A stretch of 14,993 nt of DNA from PALSA-1355 sp041499515 (GTDB taxonomy: Bacteria; Planctomycetota; Planctomycetia; Pirellulales; PALSA-1355): the NCBI GenBank assembly GCA_041499515.1, contig JBGQKM010000142.1, positions 1-14,993 on the forward strand. The letters are read 5' to 3'. The stretch's first letter is position 1, and each line of letters begins with the position of its first letter. Below the pieces are notes generated by a model, which saw only the letters and a list, made by a program, of their open reading frames with translations, did not search any database and was not told the DNA's origin. The translations under genes and the position numbers were made by a program. Positions 7,546 through 14,988 of this stretch are shown here, piece by piece.

Positions 7546-10026
7546 ATGTTGGACGGCGAGGCCGCGATGACGAAATTCCTGAATCTGATTTCGGCCGAGC
7601 CGGAAATCTCGCGCGTGCCGATCATGGTCGACAGCTCGAAGTGGAGCGTGATCGAAGCCGGCTTGAAGTGCGTGCAAGGCAAGGCTATCGTCAATTCGAT
7701 CAGCCTCAAGGAGGGCGAAGCGCAATTTCTGCGCTACGCCCGGCTCTGCCGCCGCTATGGGGCCGCGGTGGTCGTGATGGCCTTCGACGAGCAAGGCCAG
7801 GCCACGGATGTCGACCGCAAAGTCGCCATCGCCCAACGCGCCTACCGCTTGCTGACCACCGAGGTCGGCATGCCGCCGCAGGACATCATCTTCGACCCGA
7901 ATATCCTGACCGTGGCCACCGGCATCGACGAGCACAACAACTACGCGGTCAACTACTTCGACGCGATCCGACAGATCAAGGCCCGCTGCCCGGGGGCGAA
8001 AATCTCCGGCGGCGTGAGCAACGTTTCGTTTTCGTTTCGCGGCAACGACGCCGTGCGCGAGGCGATCCACTCGGCGTTTCTCTATCACGCCATCCGCGCC
8101 GGCATGGACATGGGCATCGTCAACGCCGGGCAACTGGCCGTGTACGAAGAGATTCCACCGGAGCTGCGCACGCTGGTCGAGGACGTGCTGCTCAATCGCC
8201 GGCCCGACGCCACCGAGCGGCTGGTCGAGTTTGCCGAAACCGTGAAGCAACAGGCCCCCGGCGCCGAACGCGAGGCCCTGGCCTGGCGCAGCGAGCCGGT
8301 CGAAAAGCGGCTGGCCCACGCGCTGATCAAGGGCATCGTCGAGTACATCGACACGGACGTCGAAGAAGCGCGGCAAAAATACGAGCGCTGCTTGCAGATC
8401 ATCGAAGGCCCGCTGATGGACGGCATGCAGATCGTCGGCGACCTGTTCGGCGCCGGAAAAATGTTTCTGCCCCAGGTGGTCAAAAGCGCCCGCGTCATGA
8501 AAAAAGCGGTCGCCTACCTGCTGCCTTTCATGGAAGAAGAGAAAAAACTCGCCGGCACGACATCGCGGGCCGCGCGCGGAAAAATCCTGATGGCGACCGT
8601 CAAGGGCGACGTCCACGATATCGGCAAGAACATCGTCGGCGTGGTGCTGGGCTGCAACAACTACGAAGTGCTCGACCTGGGCGTGATGGTCCCCTGCGAG
8701 AAGATTCTGGAAACGGCCCGCCGCGAGCAGGTCGACATGATCGGACTGTCGGGGTTGATCACGCCCAGCTTGGACGAGATGGTGCACGTGGCCCACGAAA
8801 TGGATCGCCAGGGATTCGAGATTCCGCTGTTGATCGGCGGAGCCACGACCAGCGCCAAGCACACGGCGGTCAAGATCGCCCCGGCCTATCGGCGGACGAC
8901 CGTCCACGTGCTCGACGCGTCGCGCAGCGTGGGCGTGGTCGATCAGCTCAAGAGCACGGATCGCACCGCGGCCTTTGAAGCCAAGAACCGCCAGGAGCAA
9001 AAATCGCTGGTCGATTCGTACAACCTGCGCCAGCAGGTCGCACTGGTGCCTTATGCCCAGGCCCAGGCTTTGCGCTTCGCGACCGATTGGTCGACGGTGC
9101 GCATCGACACGCCCAAGTTCACCGGCGCGCGCGTGCTGGATGATTTTCCGCTGGCCGAACTGGTCAAGTACATCGACTGGTCACCGTTTTTTCTGACCTG
9201 GGAATTGAAAGGCAAGTATCCAAAAATTCTCAAGGATCCAAAGGTCGGCGAAGCGGCCAGCAAGCTGTTCGAGGACGCCGGGCAATTGCTCGGCCAGATC
9301 GTCGAGAAGAAACTGCTGCGCGCCCGGGCCGTCTATGGCTTCTGGCCGGCCGCGGCGGTGGGCGATGACATCGTGCTGTTCGCCGACGACGCGCGCGGCG
9401 GCGAGCGGACCCGATTCCATACTCTCCGCCAGCAGTGGCAGCGCAAGGGACAGGCGCACTTGACTGCGCTGGCCGATTTCATCGCGCCGGTGGACAGCGG
9501 CCGCCGCGATTACCTGGGCGCGTTCGCGCTGACCGCGGGCCTGGGCGTCGATGCGCTGGTGGCCCGCTTTGAGGCCGATCACGACGACTTCAACGCGATC
9601 CTGGTCAAATCGCTGGCCGACCGGCTGGCGGAAGCTTTTGCCGAACGCCTGCACGAAATCGCCCGGGCAGATTGGGGTTATGGGGCCGAAGAGCATCTCT
9701 CGACCGGCGACTTGATCGACGAAAAATACCGCGGCATTCGCCCCGCGCCCGGCTATCCCGCCTGCCCCGACCACACCGAAAAACAGATCCTGTTCGATCT
9801 GCTCGACGCGCCGGCCGCGACGGGCATCCAGTTGACCGAAAGTTTCGCGATGACGCCGGCCTCGTCGGTGAGCGGATTGTATTTCGCCCACCCCGAAGCC
9901 CGCTACTTTTCGGTCGACCGGATCGATCGCGACCAGGTGCAAGACTACGCCCGCCGCAAGAGCATGAGCGTCGCCGAAATCGAACGCTGGCTCGCGCCCA
10001 ATCTGGGCTACGAACCGCGCGCGTAG
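7546..10026 (+). CDS. metH: MetH C-terminal part: pterin, cobalamin and AdoMet-activation domains
   Basis: This 826-residue frame opens with an ATG three bases after the TAA; that ATG is the Met of the family string EGMLD. It carries the remainder of the pterin-binding barrel (PIMVDSSKW, GGVSNVSFSFRGNDAVREA), the four-helix cap, the B12-binding Rossmann domain with DVHDIG (cobalt-ligand His at 357 of this frame, 766 of the joined protein), GLSGLITPSLDEM and GGATTS. It also carries the activation domain with RPAPGYPACPDHTEK (Arg 732, or 1141 joined) and a C-terminal DYARRKSMSVAEIERWLAPNLGY. All reactivation and cofactor motifs are intact and conservation is even, with no sign of long-term decay. 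The first strands of the pterin barrel lie in the other piece. Confidence 0.8.
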   Translation: MLDGEAAMTKFLNLISAEPEISRVPIMVDSSKWSVIEAGLKCVQGKAIVNSISLKEGEAQFLRYARLCRRYGAAVVVMAFDEQGQATDVDRKVAIAQRAYRLLTTEVGMPPQDIIFDPNILTVATGIDEHNNYAVNYFDAIRQIKARCPGAKISGGVSNVSFSFRGNDAVREAIHSAFLYHAIRAGMDMGIVNAGQLAVYEEIPPELRTLVEDVLLNRRPDATERLVEFAETVKQQAPGAEREALAWRSEPVEKRLAHALIKGIVEYIDTDVEEARQKYERCLQIIEGPLMDGMQIVGDLFGAGKMFLPQVVKSARVMKKAVAYLLPFMEEEKKLAGTTSRAARGKILMATVKGDVHDIGKNIVGVVLGCNNYEVLDLGVMVPCEKILETARREQVDMIGLSGLITPSLDEMVHVAHEMDRQGFEIPLLIGGATTSAKHTAVKIAPAYRRTTVHVLDASRSVGVVDQLKSTDRTAAFEAKNRQEQKSLVDSYNLRQQVALVPYAQAQALRFATDWSTVRIDTPKFTGARVLDDFPLAELVKYIDWSPFFLTWELKGKYPKILKDPKVGEAASKLFEDAGQLLGQIVEKKLLRARAVYGFWPAAAVGDDIVLFADDARGGERTRFHTLRQQWQRKGQAHLTALADFIAPVDSGRRDYLGAFALTAGLGVDALVARFEADHDDFNAILVKSLADRLAEAFAERLHEIARADWGYGAEEHLSTGDLIDEKYRGIRPAPGYPACPDHTEKQILFDLLDAPAATGIQLTESFAMTPASSVSGLYFAHPEARYFSVDRIDRDQVQDYARRKSMSVAEIERWLAPNLGYEPRA

Positions 10027-10071
10027 GGCGCTTTCGGCCCGATGCGATCGCCTGGGTTTTGCCTCTTGTGG

Positions 10072-10077
10072 TATAGT
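10072..10077 (+). promoter_or_regulatory. -10 element (TATAGT) placed for a leaderless hicB transcript
   Basis: TATAGT matches five of six bases of the -10 consensus and stands out in GC-rich surroundings. Its end is six bases before the ATG at 10084, so transcription would start at or next to the start codon. No Shine-Dalgarno site is present. The -35 region is weak. Confidence 0.45.
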
Positions 10078-10083
10078 AGAAGT

Positions 10084-10323
10084 ATGGAAATGACGCGCGT
10101 CCCAGTGCATGTTGAGTACGACGCCGAGGCCCAGTTATTCTCCGCCTATGTGCCGGACATCCCCGGTTGCGGAGAGGGACCAACCGAGGCCGAAGCGATC
10201 GCCGACCTGAAAGAATCTCTGCGCGCCTACATCGAAGTGCGGGGCATCGAGAAAGCGATCTCGTGCATCCGCCCGCGGGCACGAGTCCTCGAAATTGATC
10301 TGGCTGAAGTGACTCGTGGCTAA
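10084..10323 (+). CDS. HicB-like antitoxin-family protein
   Basis: This 79-residue protein has the pattern VHVEYDAEAQLFSAYVPDIPG, CGEGPTEAEAIADLKESL and RAYIEVRG. That is the partial RNase-H fold of HicB/UPF0150 proteins, in which 'Y/FxAYVPDLPGC.s.GdT.eEAlaNlkEai' is diagnostic. No DNA-binding ribbon-helix-helix or HTH tail is visible; the C-terminal VLEIDLAEVTRG is short. Family role: binds and blocks the HicA mRNA interferase. The ATG at 10084 was preferred over an in-frame ATG at 10042, since homology starts with VPVHVEYD and a -10 box lies between them. It overlaps a hicA-like frame by 8 nt, as in normal hicBA pairs, but that partner is broken. Confidence 0.75.
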   Translation: MEMTRVPVHVEYDAEAQLFSAYVPDIPGCGEGPTEAEAIADLKESLRAYIEVRGIEKAISCIRPRARVLEIDLAEVTRG

Positions 10324-10386
10324 ACTTCCTCGCGTCAGCGGCAAGGACATGCTGCGTTTTCTGCAAAGCGAGGGCTTCGCAGTTGT

Positions 10387-10440
10387 CCGCGACAATAGAG
10401 CCACCCGCGACAATTCTGTCACGCACCGAGGGTACGTGAC
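10387..10440 (+). repeat. Three 18-bp degenerate tandem units inside the hicA remnant
   Basis: Units begin at 10387, 10405 and 10423. The first two share CCGCGACAAT and end in CAC; the third is more diverged and ends in TGAC. In the hicA frame they read RDNRAT, RDNSVT and HRGYVT. They start exactly where HicA homology stops. Confidence 0.5.
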
Positions 10441-10472
10441 CTACAAACGCCGGCTTCGGACCCCGCGCGTGG

Positions 10473-10488
10473 CGTTTCCAAGGAAACG
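10473..10488. repeat. Perfect 7-bp inverted repeat (CGTTTCC-AA-GGAAACG)
   Basis: CGTTTCC is followed by AA and its exact reverse complement. It lies just ahead of the cytochrome gene and overlaps a weak promoter candidate (TTTCCA, 17 nt, TAAACT). It could be a regulator-binding site or part of an inserted element; no following T-run makes a terminator unlikely. Confidence 0.45.
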
Positions 10489-10503
10489 ACGGGATGGTAA
10501 ACT
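10475..10503 (+). promoter_or_regulatory. Weak sigma70-like promoter candidate for the cytochrome gene
   Basis: TTTCCA (10475-10480) and TAAACT (10498-10503) are 17 nt apart, each matching four of six consensus bases. The predicted start near 10510 would give a leader of about 29 nt with AGGA before the chosen ATG. Confidence 0.3.
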
Positions 10504-10538
10504 GTGGGCATCCTTTTCTTTCCGACAGGATGGCTCTG

Positions 10539-11909
10539 ATGAAAGCTTTGGTCGTGGCGGTGCTGGTGGGTCTGCTGGGGGCCGCCTGCGCGCTGGCTGG
10601 CGATAAGGGGACGCCCTCGGGTCACGATCCGTTTGCCGCGCGCGGCTATGAGTTGCTCAGCACGAAGCCCTTTCTTCCGCCCGACTTCGATCAGGAAGTG
10701 TTCGACGAGTTGTGGAAAGTCTGGGAAGAGCCGTCGCGCTCGCAGGCCGCCGCGGCCACGCCGGACGAGCGCCGGGCCCTGGCCTTTTCGCGCTACGGCT
10801 TCACCTCGGCCCCGGGCGACACCTCGGGCAAGCCGCAGCAGTACATCGTCGATGAGCATGGCAACTGGACCATGAGCTGTCTGACCTGCCATCAGGGCAA
10901 AGTGGCCGGCCGCGTCGTGCCCGGCGCGCCCAATTCGCTTCTGGCGTTGCAGACCCTGGCCGAAGACGTTCGCACCACCAAGCTGCGGATGCACCGGCAG
11001 TTGACCCGCATCGATATCGGCTCGGTCGTGTTTCCGTTGGGCACGAGCAACGGCACGACCAACGCGGTGATGTTTGGCGTGGCGTTGATGGCCAACCGCG
11101 ACGCCCAGCTCAATGTCTTGCCGGCCCGGTTGCCTCCGCCCATGACGCATCACGACCACGATGCTCCGGCGTGGTGGAACTTCAAGAAAAAGCAGCGGCT
11201 GTATGCCGACGGCTTTGCGGTCAAAGACCCACGGCCGCTGATGCAGTTCATGCTGATCCCCGAAAACGGCCCGCAAGAATTCCACGCCCGGGAGGCCGAC
11301 TTTCGCGAGATCTATGCCTGGCTCGAAGCGCTCGAGCCGCCGGCGTATCCGTTCGAGATCGATCGTGGGCTGGCTCAGCAGGGAGAAACGGTTTTCAACG
11401 AGCACTGCGCCGAATGCCACGGCCACTACGGTCGGCCGGGCGATTATCCGAACAAGATCGTGCCGATCAAAGAGGTCGGCACCGACCCGGTGCGGCTGGC
11501 CGCGCTCTCGCCGGCGCATCGGGCCGCCTATGGCGCGAGTTGGTTTGGACATTTCGGCGCCAACCCGGTGGTCGCCGACCCGGGCGGCTATGTGGCGCCC
11601 CCGTTGGACGGGATTTGGGCCTCGGCCCCTTATTTTCACAACGGCTCGGTGCCGAGTCTGTGGCACGTGCTGCACCCGCACGAGCGGCCGGCGGTTTGGC
11701 TGCGTAGCGAGGATGGCTACGATCGCCAACGGGTGGGCCTGGAAGTCACGACGTTCGACCGGGTGCCAGACTCGGTCACGACCGGTCGCGATCGCCGCCG
11801 CTATTTCGATACCCGCCAGACCGGCAAAAGTGCCCAGGGTCATTTGTTTCCCGATGACCTGGACGAAGCCGAAAAAAGCGCGGTGTTGGAGTATCTGAAG
11901 ACTCTTTGA
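10539..11909 (+). CDS. Exported di-heme cytochrome c (RoxA/MauG-related C-terminal half)
   Basis: This is a 456-residue protein with a Sec signal peptide (MKALVVAVLVGLLGAACALA, cleavage after ALA at about 20). It has two heme c sites: CLTCH (114-118) and CAECH (290-294). The second half has the late motif APPLDGIWASAPYFHNGSVP (353-372) followed by SLWHVL, shared by RoxA-type rubber oxygenases and bacterial di-heme peroxidase-like cytochromes. A His/Asp cluster MTHHDHDAP lies at 202-210. It acts in the periplasm, with electron transfer or a heme-based oxidation as likely roles; the substrate is unknown. The ATG at 10539 was preferred to 10530 and 10494 because AGGA sits 8 nt ahead of it and the signal peptide begins cleanly there; at 10530 the AGGA would touch the ATG. 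It is followed 141 nt later by a Tat-exported reductase with its own promoter. Confidence 0.85.
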   Translation: MKALVVAVLVGLLGAACALAGDKGTPSGHDPFAARGYELLSTKPFLPPDFDQEVFDELWKVWEEPSRSQAAAATPDERRALAFSRYGFTSAPGDTSGKPQQYIVDEHGNWTMSCLTCHQGKVAGRVVPGAPNSLLALQTLAEDVRTTKLRMHRQLTRIDIGSVVFPLGTSNGTTNAVMFGVALMANRDAQLNVLPARLPPPMTHHDHDAPAWWNFKKKQRLYADGFAVKDPRPLMQFMLIPENGPQEFHAREADFREIYAWLEALEPPAYPFEIDRGLAQQGETVFNEHCAECHGHYGRPGDYPNKIVPIKEVGTDPVRLAALSPAHRAAYGASWFGHFGANPVVADPGGYVAPPLDGIWASAPYFHNGSVPSLWHVLHPHERPAVWLRSEDGYDRQRVGLEVTTFDRVPDSVTTGRDRRRYFDTRQTGKSAQGHLFPDDLDEAEKSAVLEYLKTL

Positions 11910-11979
11910 CCGCGCGGCCGGTGGCTTGGCGTGCTGGCTGTCTCTGGGGTCGTGGGCCGGCGAAAAGGCGAAAAAAACT

Positions 11980-12009
11980 TTGACGTCTTCCGGTCGCCGC
12001 GTCTACAAT
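11980..12009 (+). promoter_or_regulatory. Sigma70-type promoter of the aldo/keto reductase gene
   Basis: TTGACG (11980-11985) and TACAAT (12004-12009) are 18 nt apart, each matching five of six consensus bases. Transcription would start near 12016, leaving a leader of about 35 nt with GGAGG. Confidence 0.6.
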
Positions 12010-12050
12010 CCCGGTTCCAGGAAACATCCCTCGTACTCGGAGGATCTGTC

Positions 12051-13109
12051 ATGTCGGATTCGGCGCGAAATCCAGGGCGGCGCGATTTCTTGAAGTCCGG
12101 CGTGTTGGCCGCGGCCGGAACCGGCCTGTTGGGCGCCAGCGCTGCCGTGGCCGCTCCCGGCGCGGCCCCGGCGATCGAAGTCGGCGCCAGTGGCATTCCT
12201 CTGCGCAGCTTCGGCAAGACCGGCCACAAGTTGCCCCTGCTGGGCATGGGCGGCTCGGCCATGACGCAAATCTTCATCGCGGCCTACGGCGTGCCGCTGC
12301 TACCGTTTGACCAACGCGTGGCCATGGTTCGTCATGCCTACGACAGCGGCATTCGCTATTTCGACACCGCGCGCGTCTATGGCGAAAGCGAACGCATCAT
12401 GGGCCAGGGGCTCAAGGGCGTGCGCGACGAATGCTACGTCGCCACGAAATGTCACATCACCGATCCGCACAAGGTCCGCGAGACTGTCGAGAAATCGCTC
12501 AAGGAACTCGACATGACCGCGGTCGATTGCGTGCAGGTCCACAGCCCATGCATCGAGGCGGTGGGCTTCGACGGCGCCATGAAGATTCATGCCGAACTGG
12601 TGAAGCTGCGCGATGAAAAAATGTTGCGCTTCATCGGGCTCACCACGCACGTCGCGTTCGAGACGGTGCACCGGATGATCAAGACCGACGCATTCGATCA
12701 GGTTTTGTTGGCCTACGGTTATGTGCGCAAGGGCATGGACACGATGCTCTCGAACAAGAAGGTCGAGATGCGCGAGCTGTGCCTGTCGGCAGCCCGCGAG
12801 CGGGGAATGGCGATCGTGGCCATGAAGGTGATGGGCGCCAACATGCTCAGCCACAACGCGAGAAACCTGGTCAAGGACTACGACCTCGACCGGCTGGAAA
12901 AGATCCCTCCGGCGGCCATTCGCTGGGTGCTGCAGGACGATCGCGTTTCGATGCTCAATATCGGGGTTTCGATGCCCAGCGACATCGACAAGAACCTGGC
13001 CGTGGTCCGCGGCGACACGACCTTTACCAACCAGGATCACGATCTGCTAGCCGATTTTTCGGCGCGGCTTTACGAGTCGGACGCGGTCAAGGCGATGCGC
13101 GTGACCTGA
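12051..13109 (+). CDS. Tat-exported aldo/keto reductase
   Basis: This 352-residue protein begins with a twin-arginine signal, GRRDFLKS (RR at 10-11), then a hydrophobic GVLAAAGTGLLGASAAVAA and a likely cleavage near residue 35. The AKR barrel follows (LRSFGKTGHKLPLLGMGGSA). The catalytic tetrad is complete: D105 and Y110 in YFDTARVYG, K133 in ATKCH and H164 in QVHSP. The C-terminal cofactor region is recognisable (NIGVSMPSDIDKNL). Family reaction: NAD(P)H-dependent reduction of carbonyls or the reverse. Tat export suggests that it folds, and may bind its cofactor, before export; its substrate is unknown. The ATG at 12051 is favoured by GGAGG 8 nt ahead (12039-12043) and by the Tat motif directly after it. 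No C-terminal iron-sulfur cluster is present, unlike some planctomycete relatives. Confidence 0.88.
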   Translation: MSDSARNPGRRDFLKSGVLAAAGTGLLGASAAVAAPGAAPAIEVGASGIPLRSFGKTGHKLPLLGMGGSAMTQIFIAAYGVPLLPFDQRVAMVRHAYDSGIRYFDTARVYGESERIMGQGLKGVRDECYVATKCHITDPHKVRETVEKSLKELDMTAVDCVQVHSPCIEAVGFDGAMKIHAELVKLRDEKMLRFIGLTTHVAFETVHRMIKTDAFDQVLLAYGYVRKGMDTMLSNKKVEMRELCLSAARERGMAIVAMKVMGANMLSHNARNLVKDYDLDRLEKIPPAAIRWVLQDDRVSMLNIGVSMPSDIDKNLAVVRGDTTFTNQDHDLLADFSARLYESDAVKAMRVT

Positions 13110-13142
13110 CACGCCCCAAGTCGACCGCTGGCGGCCGCCCGT

Positions 13143-13170
13143 TTGACAATTGCCCCGTGACCAGTAGGAT
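13143..13170 (+). promoter_or_regulatory. Candidate sigma70 promoter of thiC
   Basis: A perfect TTGACA (13143-13148) is followed after 16 nt by TAGGAT (13165-13170, four of six). The leader to the thiC ATG would be about 100 nt. It contains a small possible stem, CGGGA (13174-13178) with TCCCG (13195-13199), but no THI-box sequence. Confidence 0.45.
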
Positions 13171-13277
13171 GGTCGGGAGGGTCGTGAGCGATCGTCCCGA
13201 TTGCAATCCTTGGCCCCATCACCAAGAGACGGATCGTCCGGCTCGGCCCCACATTTCACGGAGGCGTTGGCCCCATC

Positions 13278-14603
13278 ATGACTCAGATCGAAATGGCCCG
13301 CCGCGGCGAGATCACGCCGGAAATGGAATATGTCGCCCGGCGTGAGAGCCTCGAGCCCGAAGTGATCCGCGACGAAGTCGCCCGCGGCCGGTTGGTGATT
13401 CCGGCCAACAAGGTGCACCTGGGCAAACGCCTTGAGCCGATGGGCATCGGCGTGGCCCTGCGAACCAAGATCAACGCCAACATCGGCAATTCGGCGGTGA
13501 CCAGCGACATCCGCGGCGAGCTGGAAAAACTGCACACCTCGGTCCACTTTGGCGCCGACACGGTGATGGACCTGTCGACGGGCCGCGACATCGACGCGAT
13601 TCGCCAGGCCATCATCGACGCCTCGCCGGTGCCCATCGGCACCGTGCCCTTGTATCAGATGGTGCAGCAACTCGACGACATCTGCGACATGACGCCGCAA
13701 CACTTTCTCGACATGGTCGAGCACCAGGCCCAGCAGGGCGTCGACTACATGACGGTGCACGCCGGCATCCTGCTGGAACATTTGCACCTGACCACCGCGC
13801 GCGTCACCGGCATCGTCAGCCGCGGCGGCTCGTTGATCGCCAAGTGGATGATGCACCACCGGGCGCAGAATCCGCTCTATACGCATTTCGAGGATCTGTG
13901 CGACATCATGCACGACTACGACGTCACCTGGAGCCTGGGCGACAGCCTGCGGCCGGGCTCGATCGCCGACGCCAGCGACGCCGCGCAATTTGCCGAACTC
14001 GACGTGCTGGGCGAATTGACCCGGCGGGCTTGGGCCAAGAACACGCAAGTCATGGTCGAGGGCCCGGGACACATTCCCATGGACCAGATCGAGATGAACG
14101 TGAAGCGGCAGATGGAGATCTGTCAGGAAGCGCCGTTTTACGTGCTGGGGCCGCTGGTGACCGACATCGCGCCGGGCTACGACCACATCACCAGCGCCAT
14201 TGGCGCGGCGTTGGCCGGCTGGAGCGGGGCGGCGATGTTGTGCTACGTCACGCCCAAGGAGCACCTGGGCCTGCCGGAAAACGAGGACGTGAAGCAGGGT
14301 GTGATCGCCTATAAGATCGCGGCCCACGCGGCCGACGTGGCCCGGCATCGGCCGGGCGCGCGCGATCGAGACGACGCGCTCTCGAAGGCCCGCTTCGACT
14401 TCGACTGGAACGAGCAGTTCCGCCTGGCGCTGGATCCAGATACCGCGCGGCGGATGCACGACGAGACCCTGCCGCAAGACACGTTCAAGAGCGCGCACTT
14501 TTGCAGCATGTGCGGCCCGAAATTCTGCTCGATGAAAATCAGCGAGGAGATTCGGCAAATGGAGCTTGAGCAGCCGCTCTCGTCGATCGCCGAAAAATCG
14601 TGA
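13278..14603 (+). CDS. thiC: Phosphomethylpyrimidine synthase (HMP-P synthase)
   Basis: This 441-residue protein has the short form of ThiC, without the N-terminal extra domain of the E. coli-type enzyme. The start MTQIEMARRGEITPEMEYVA matches the family, and PANKVHLGKRLEPMGIG, KINANIGNS, ADTVMDLSTG, SRGGSL, VEGPGHIPMDQIEMN and GPLVTDIAPGYDHITSAIG are all present. The radical-SAM cluster motif at the C-terminus is CSMCGPKFC (C409, C412, C417), in the ThiC-specific CxxCxxxxC order. Reaction: S-adenosylmethionine-dependent radical rearrangement of aminoimidazole ribotide to HMP phosphate, the pyrimidine branch of thiamine synthesis, in the cytoplasm. GGAGG lies 14 nt before the ATG, longer than ideal. 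No other thi gene is in the window, and no TPP riboswitch is visible in the 168-nt upstream gap. Confidence 0.96.
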   Translation: MTQIEMARRGEITPEMEYVARRESLEPEVIRDEVARGRLVIPANKVHLGKRLEPMGIGVALRTKINANIGNSAVTSDIRGELEKLHTSVHFGADTVMDLSTGRDIDAIRQAIIDASPVPIGTVPLYQMVQQLDDICDMTPQHFLDMVEHQAQQGVDYMTVHAGILLEHLHLTTARVTGIVSRGGSLIAKWMMHHRAQNPLYTHFEDLCDIMHDYDVTWSLGDSLRPGSIADASDAAQFAELDVLGELTRRAWAKNTQVMVEGPGHIPMDQIEMNVKRQMEICQEAPFYVLGPLVTDIAPGYDHITSAIGAALAGWSGAAMLCYVTPKEHLGLPENEDVKQGVIAYKIAAHAADVARHRPGARDRDDALSKARFDFDWNEQFRLALDPDTARRMHDETLPQDTFKSAHFCSMCGPKFCSMKISEEIRQMELEQPLSSIAEKS

Positions 14604-14661
14604 GCGTGCCGAACTAATCTGCGAAAGATGGCGCCGCTTTCAGGTGCCGAGGACGTGACTG

Positions 14662-14988
14662 ATGGACGATTCAAATCCATCCAATCCGCCCAGCCGCCCG
14701 CTGAGCGCCGCGGCTGGCGACGACCTGTACGCGGCCACCAACCCCGACGGCACGCCGACCGCCGAGGTTCTCAAGCGGGCCCTGAAGGCCTTCAAGAAGC
14801 GGCTCAAGCTGACGCAGCTCGATCAGGATTCAAGAATCGGCCGCGCGCCGACCAGCGGCAGCGGAAAGTCGTCGGTGGTCGCCATCCAGCCGCCCGACCA
14901 ATATCCCCGAGCCGTGTGGGACGAACTGGTCAAGAAAGGCAAGCTGCGGACTTCGGTGCACGGGCTGTACGAATTGCTCGAGCCGTAA
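14662..14988 (+). CDS. Small hypothetical protein, probably planctomycete-conserved
   Basis: This 108-residue protein is not assigned to a named family. The first 30 residues are polar and low in structure. LKRALKAFKKRLKLTQLDQDSR (about 37-58) is a strongly basic amphipathic helix, and QPPDQYPRAVWDELVKKGKLR (about 76-96) followed by HGLYELLEP looks like a small folded C-terminal unit. Similar short proteins with 'ALKAFKKRLKLTRLDdESr..' and 'AIQPPnqyP..vWeeLv..GkL' seem familiar from planctomycete genomes (recollection, unverified). It follows thiC by 58 nt on the same strand and may be cotranscribed. The basic helix suggests nucleic-acid or ribosome contact, but there is no direct evidence. 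The start is the only ATG near the beginning of the frame. Confidence 0.65.
   Translation: MDDSNPSNPPSRPLSAAAGDDLYAATNPDGTPTAEVLKRALKAFKKRLKLTQLDQDSRIGRAPTSGSGKSSVVAIQPPDQYPRAVWDELVKKGKLRTSVHGLYELLEP

Larger units (their letters stand above)
10316..10606 (+). pseudogene. hicA-like toxin gene remnant, C-terminal part lost
   Basis: The GTG at 10316 overlaps the hicB stop and opens AKLPRVSGKDMLRFLQSEGFAVVR, the normal start of HicA (KLPrvSGkellr.LekaGF.vvRq.GSH). From about 10390 homology ends. In place of the expected GSH....H catalytic region the frame reads RDNRATRDNSVTHRGYVT, made of 18-bp near repeats, and then runs basic and Gly/Ser-rich into the start of the cytochrome gene. The catalytic His in a GSH context is missing in all three plus frames, so this is not a simple frameshift. 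The product, if made, should not be an active interferase. The true remnant is about 10316-10390; the open frame itself runs to 10606. Confidence 0.65.

Noticed and set aside
10026..10040. Hairpin GGGC-GCTTTCG-GCCC after metH as a terminator
   Set aside because: Only four base pairs and no T-run follows.
10419..11843. 474-codon minus-strand frame opposite the cytochrome gene
   Set aside because: Shadow frame; the plus strand has a signal peptide and two heme motifs.
13047..14558. 503-codon minus-strand frame opposite thiC
   Set aside because: Shadow of a firmly identified thiC; no domain pattern.
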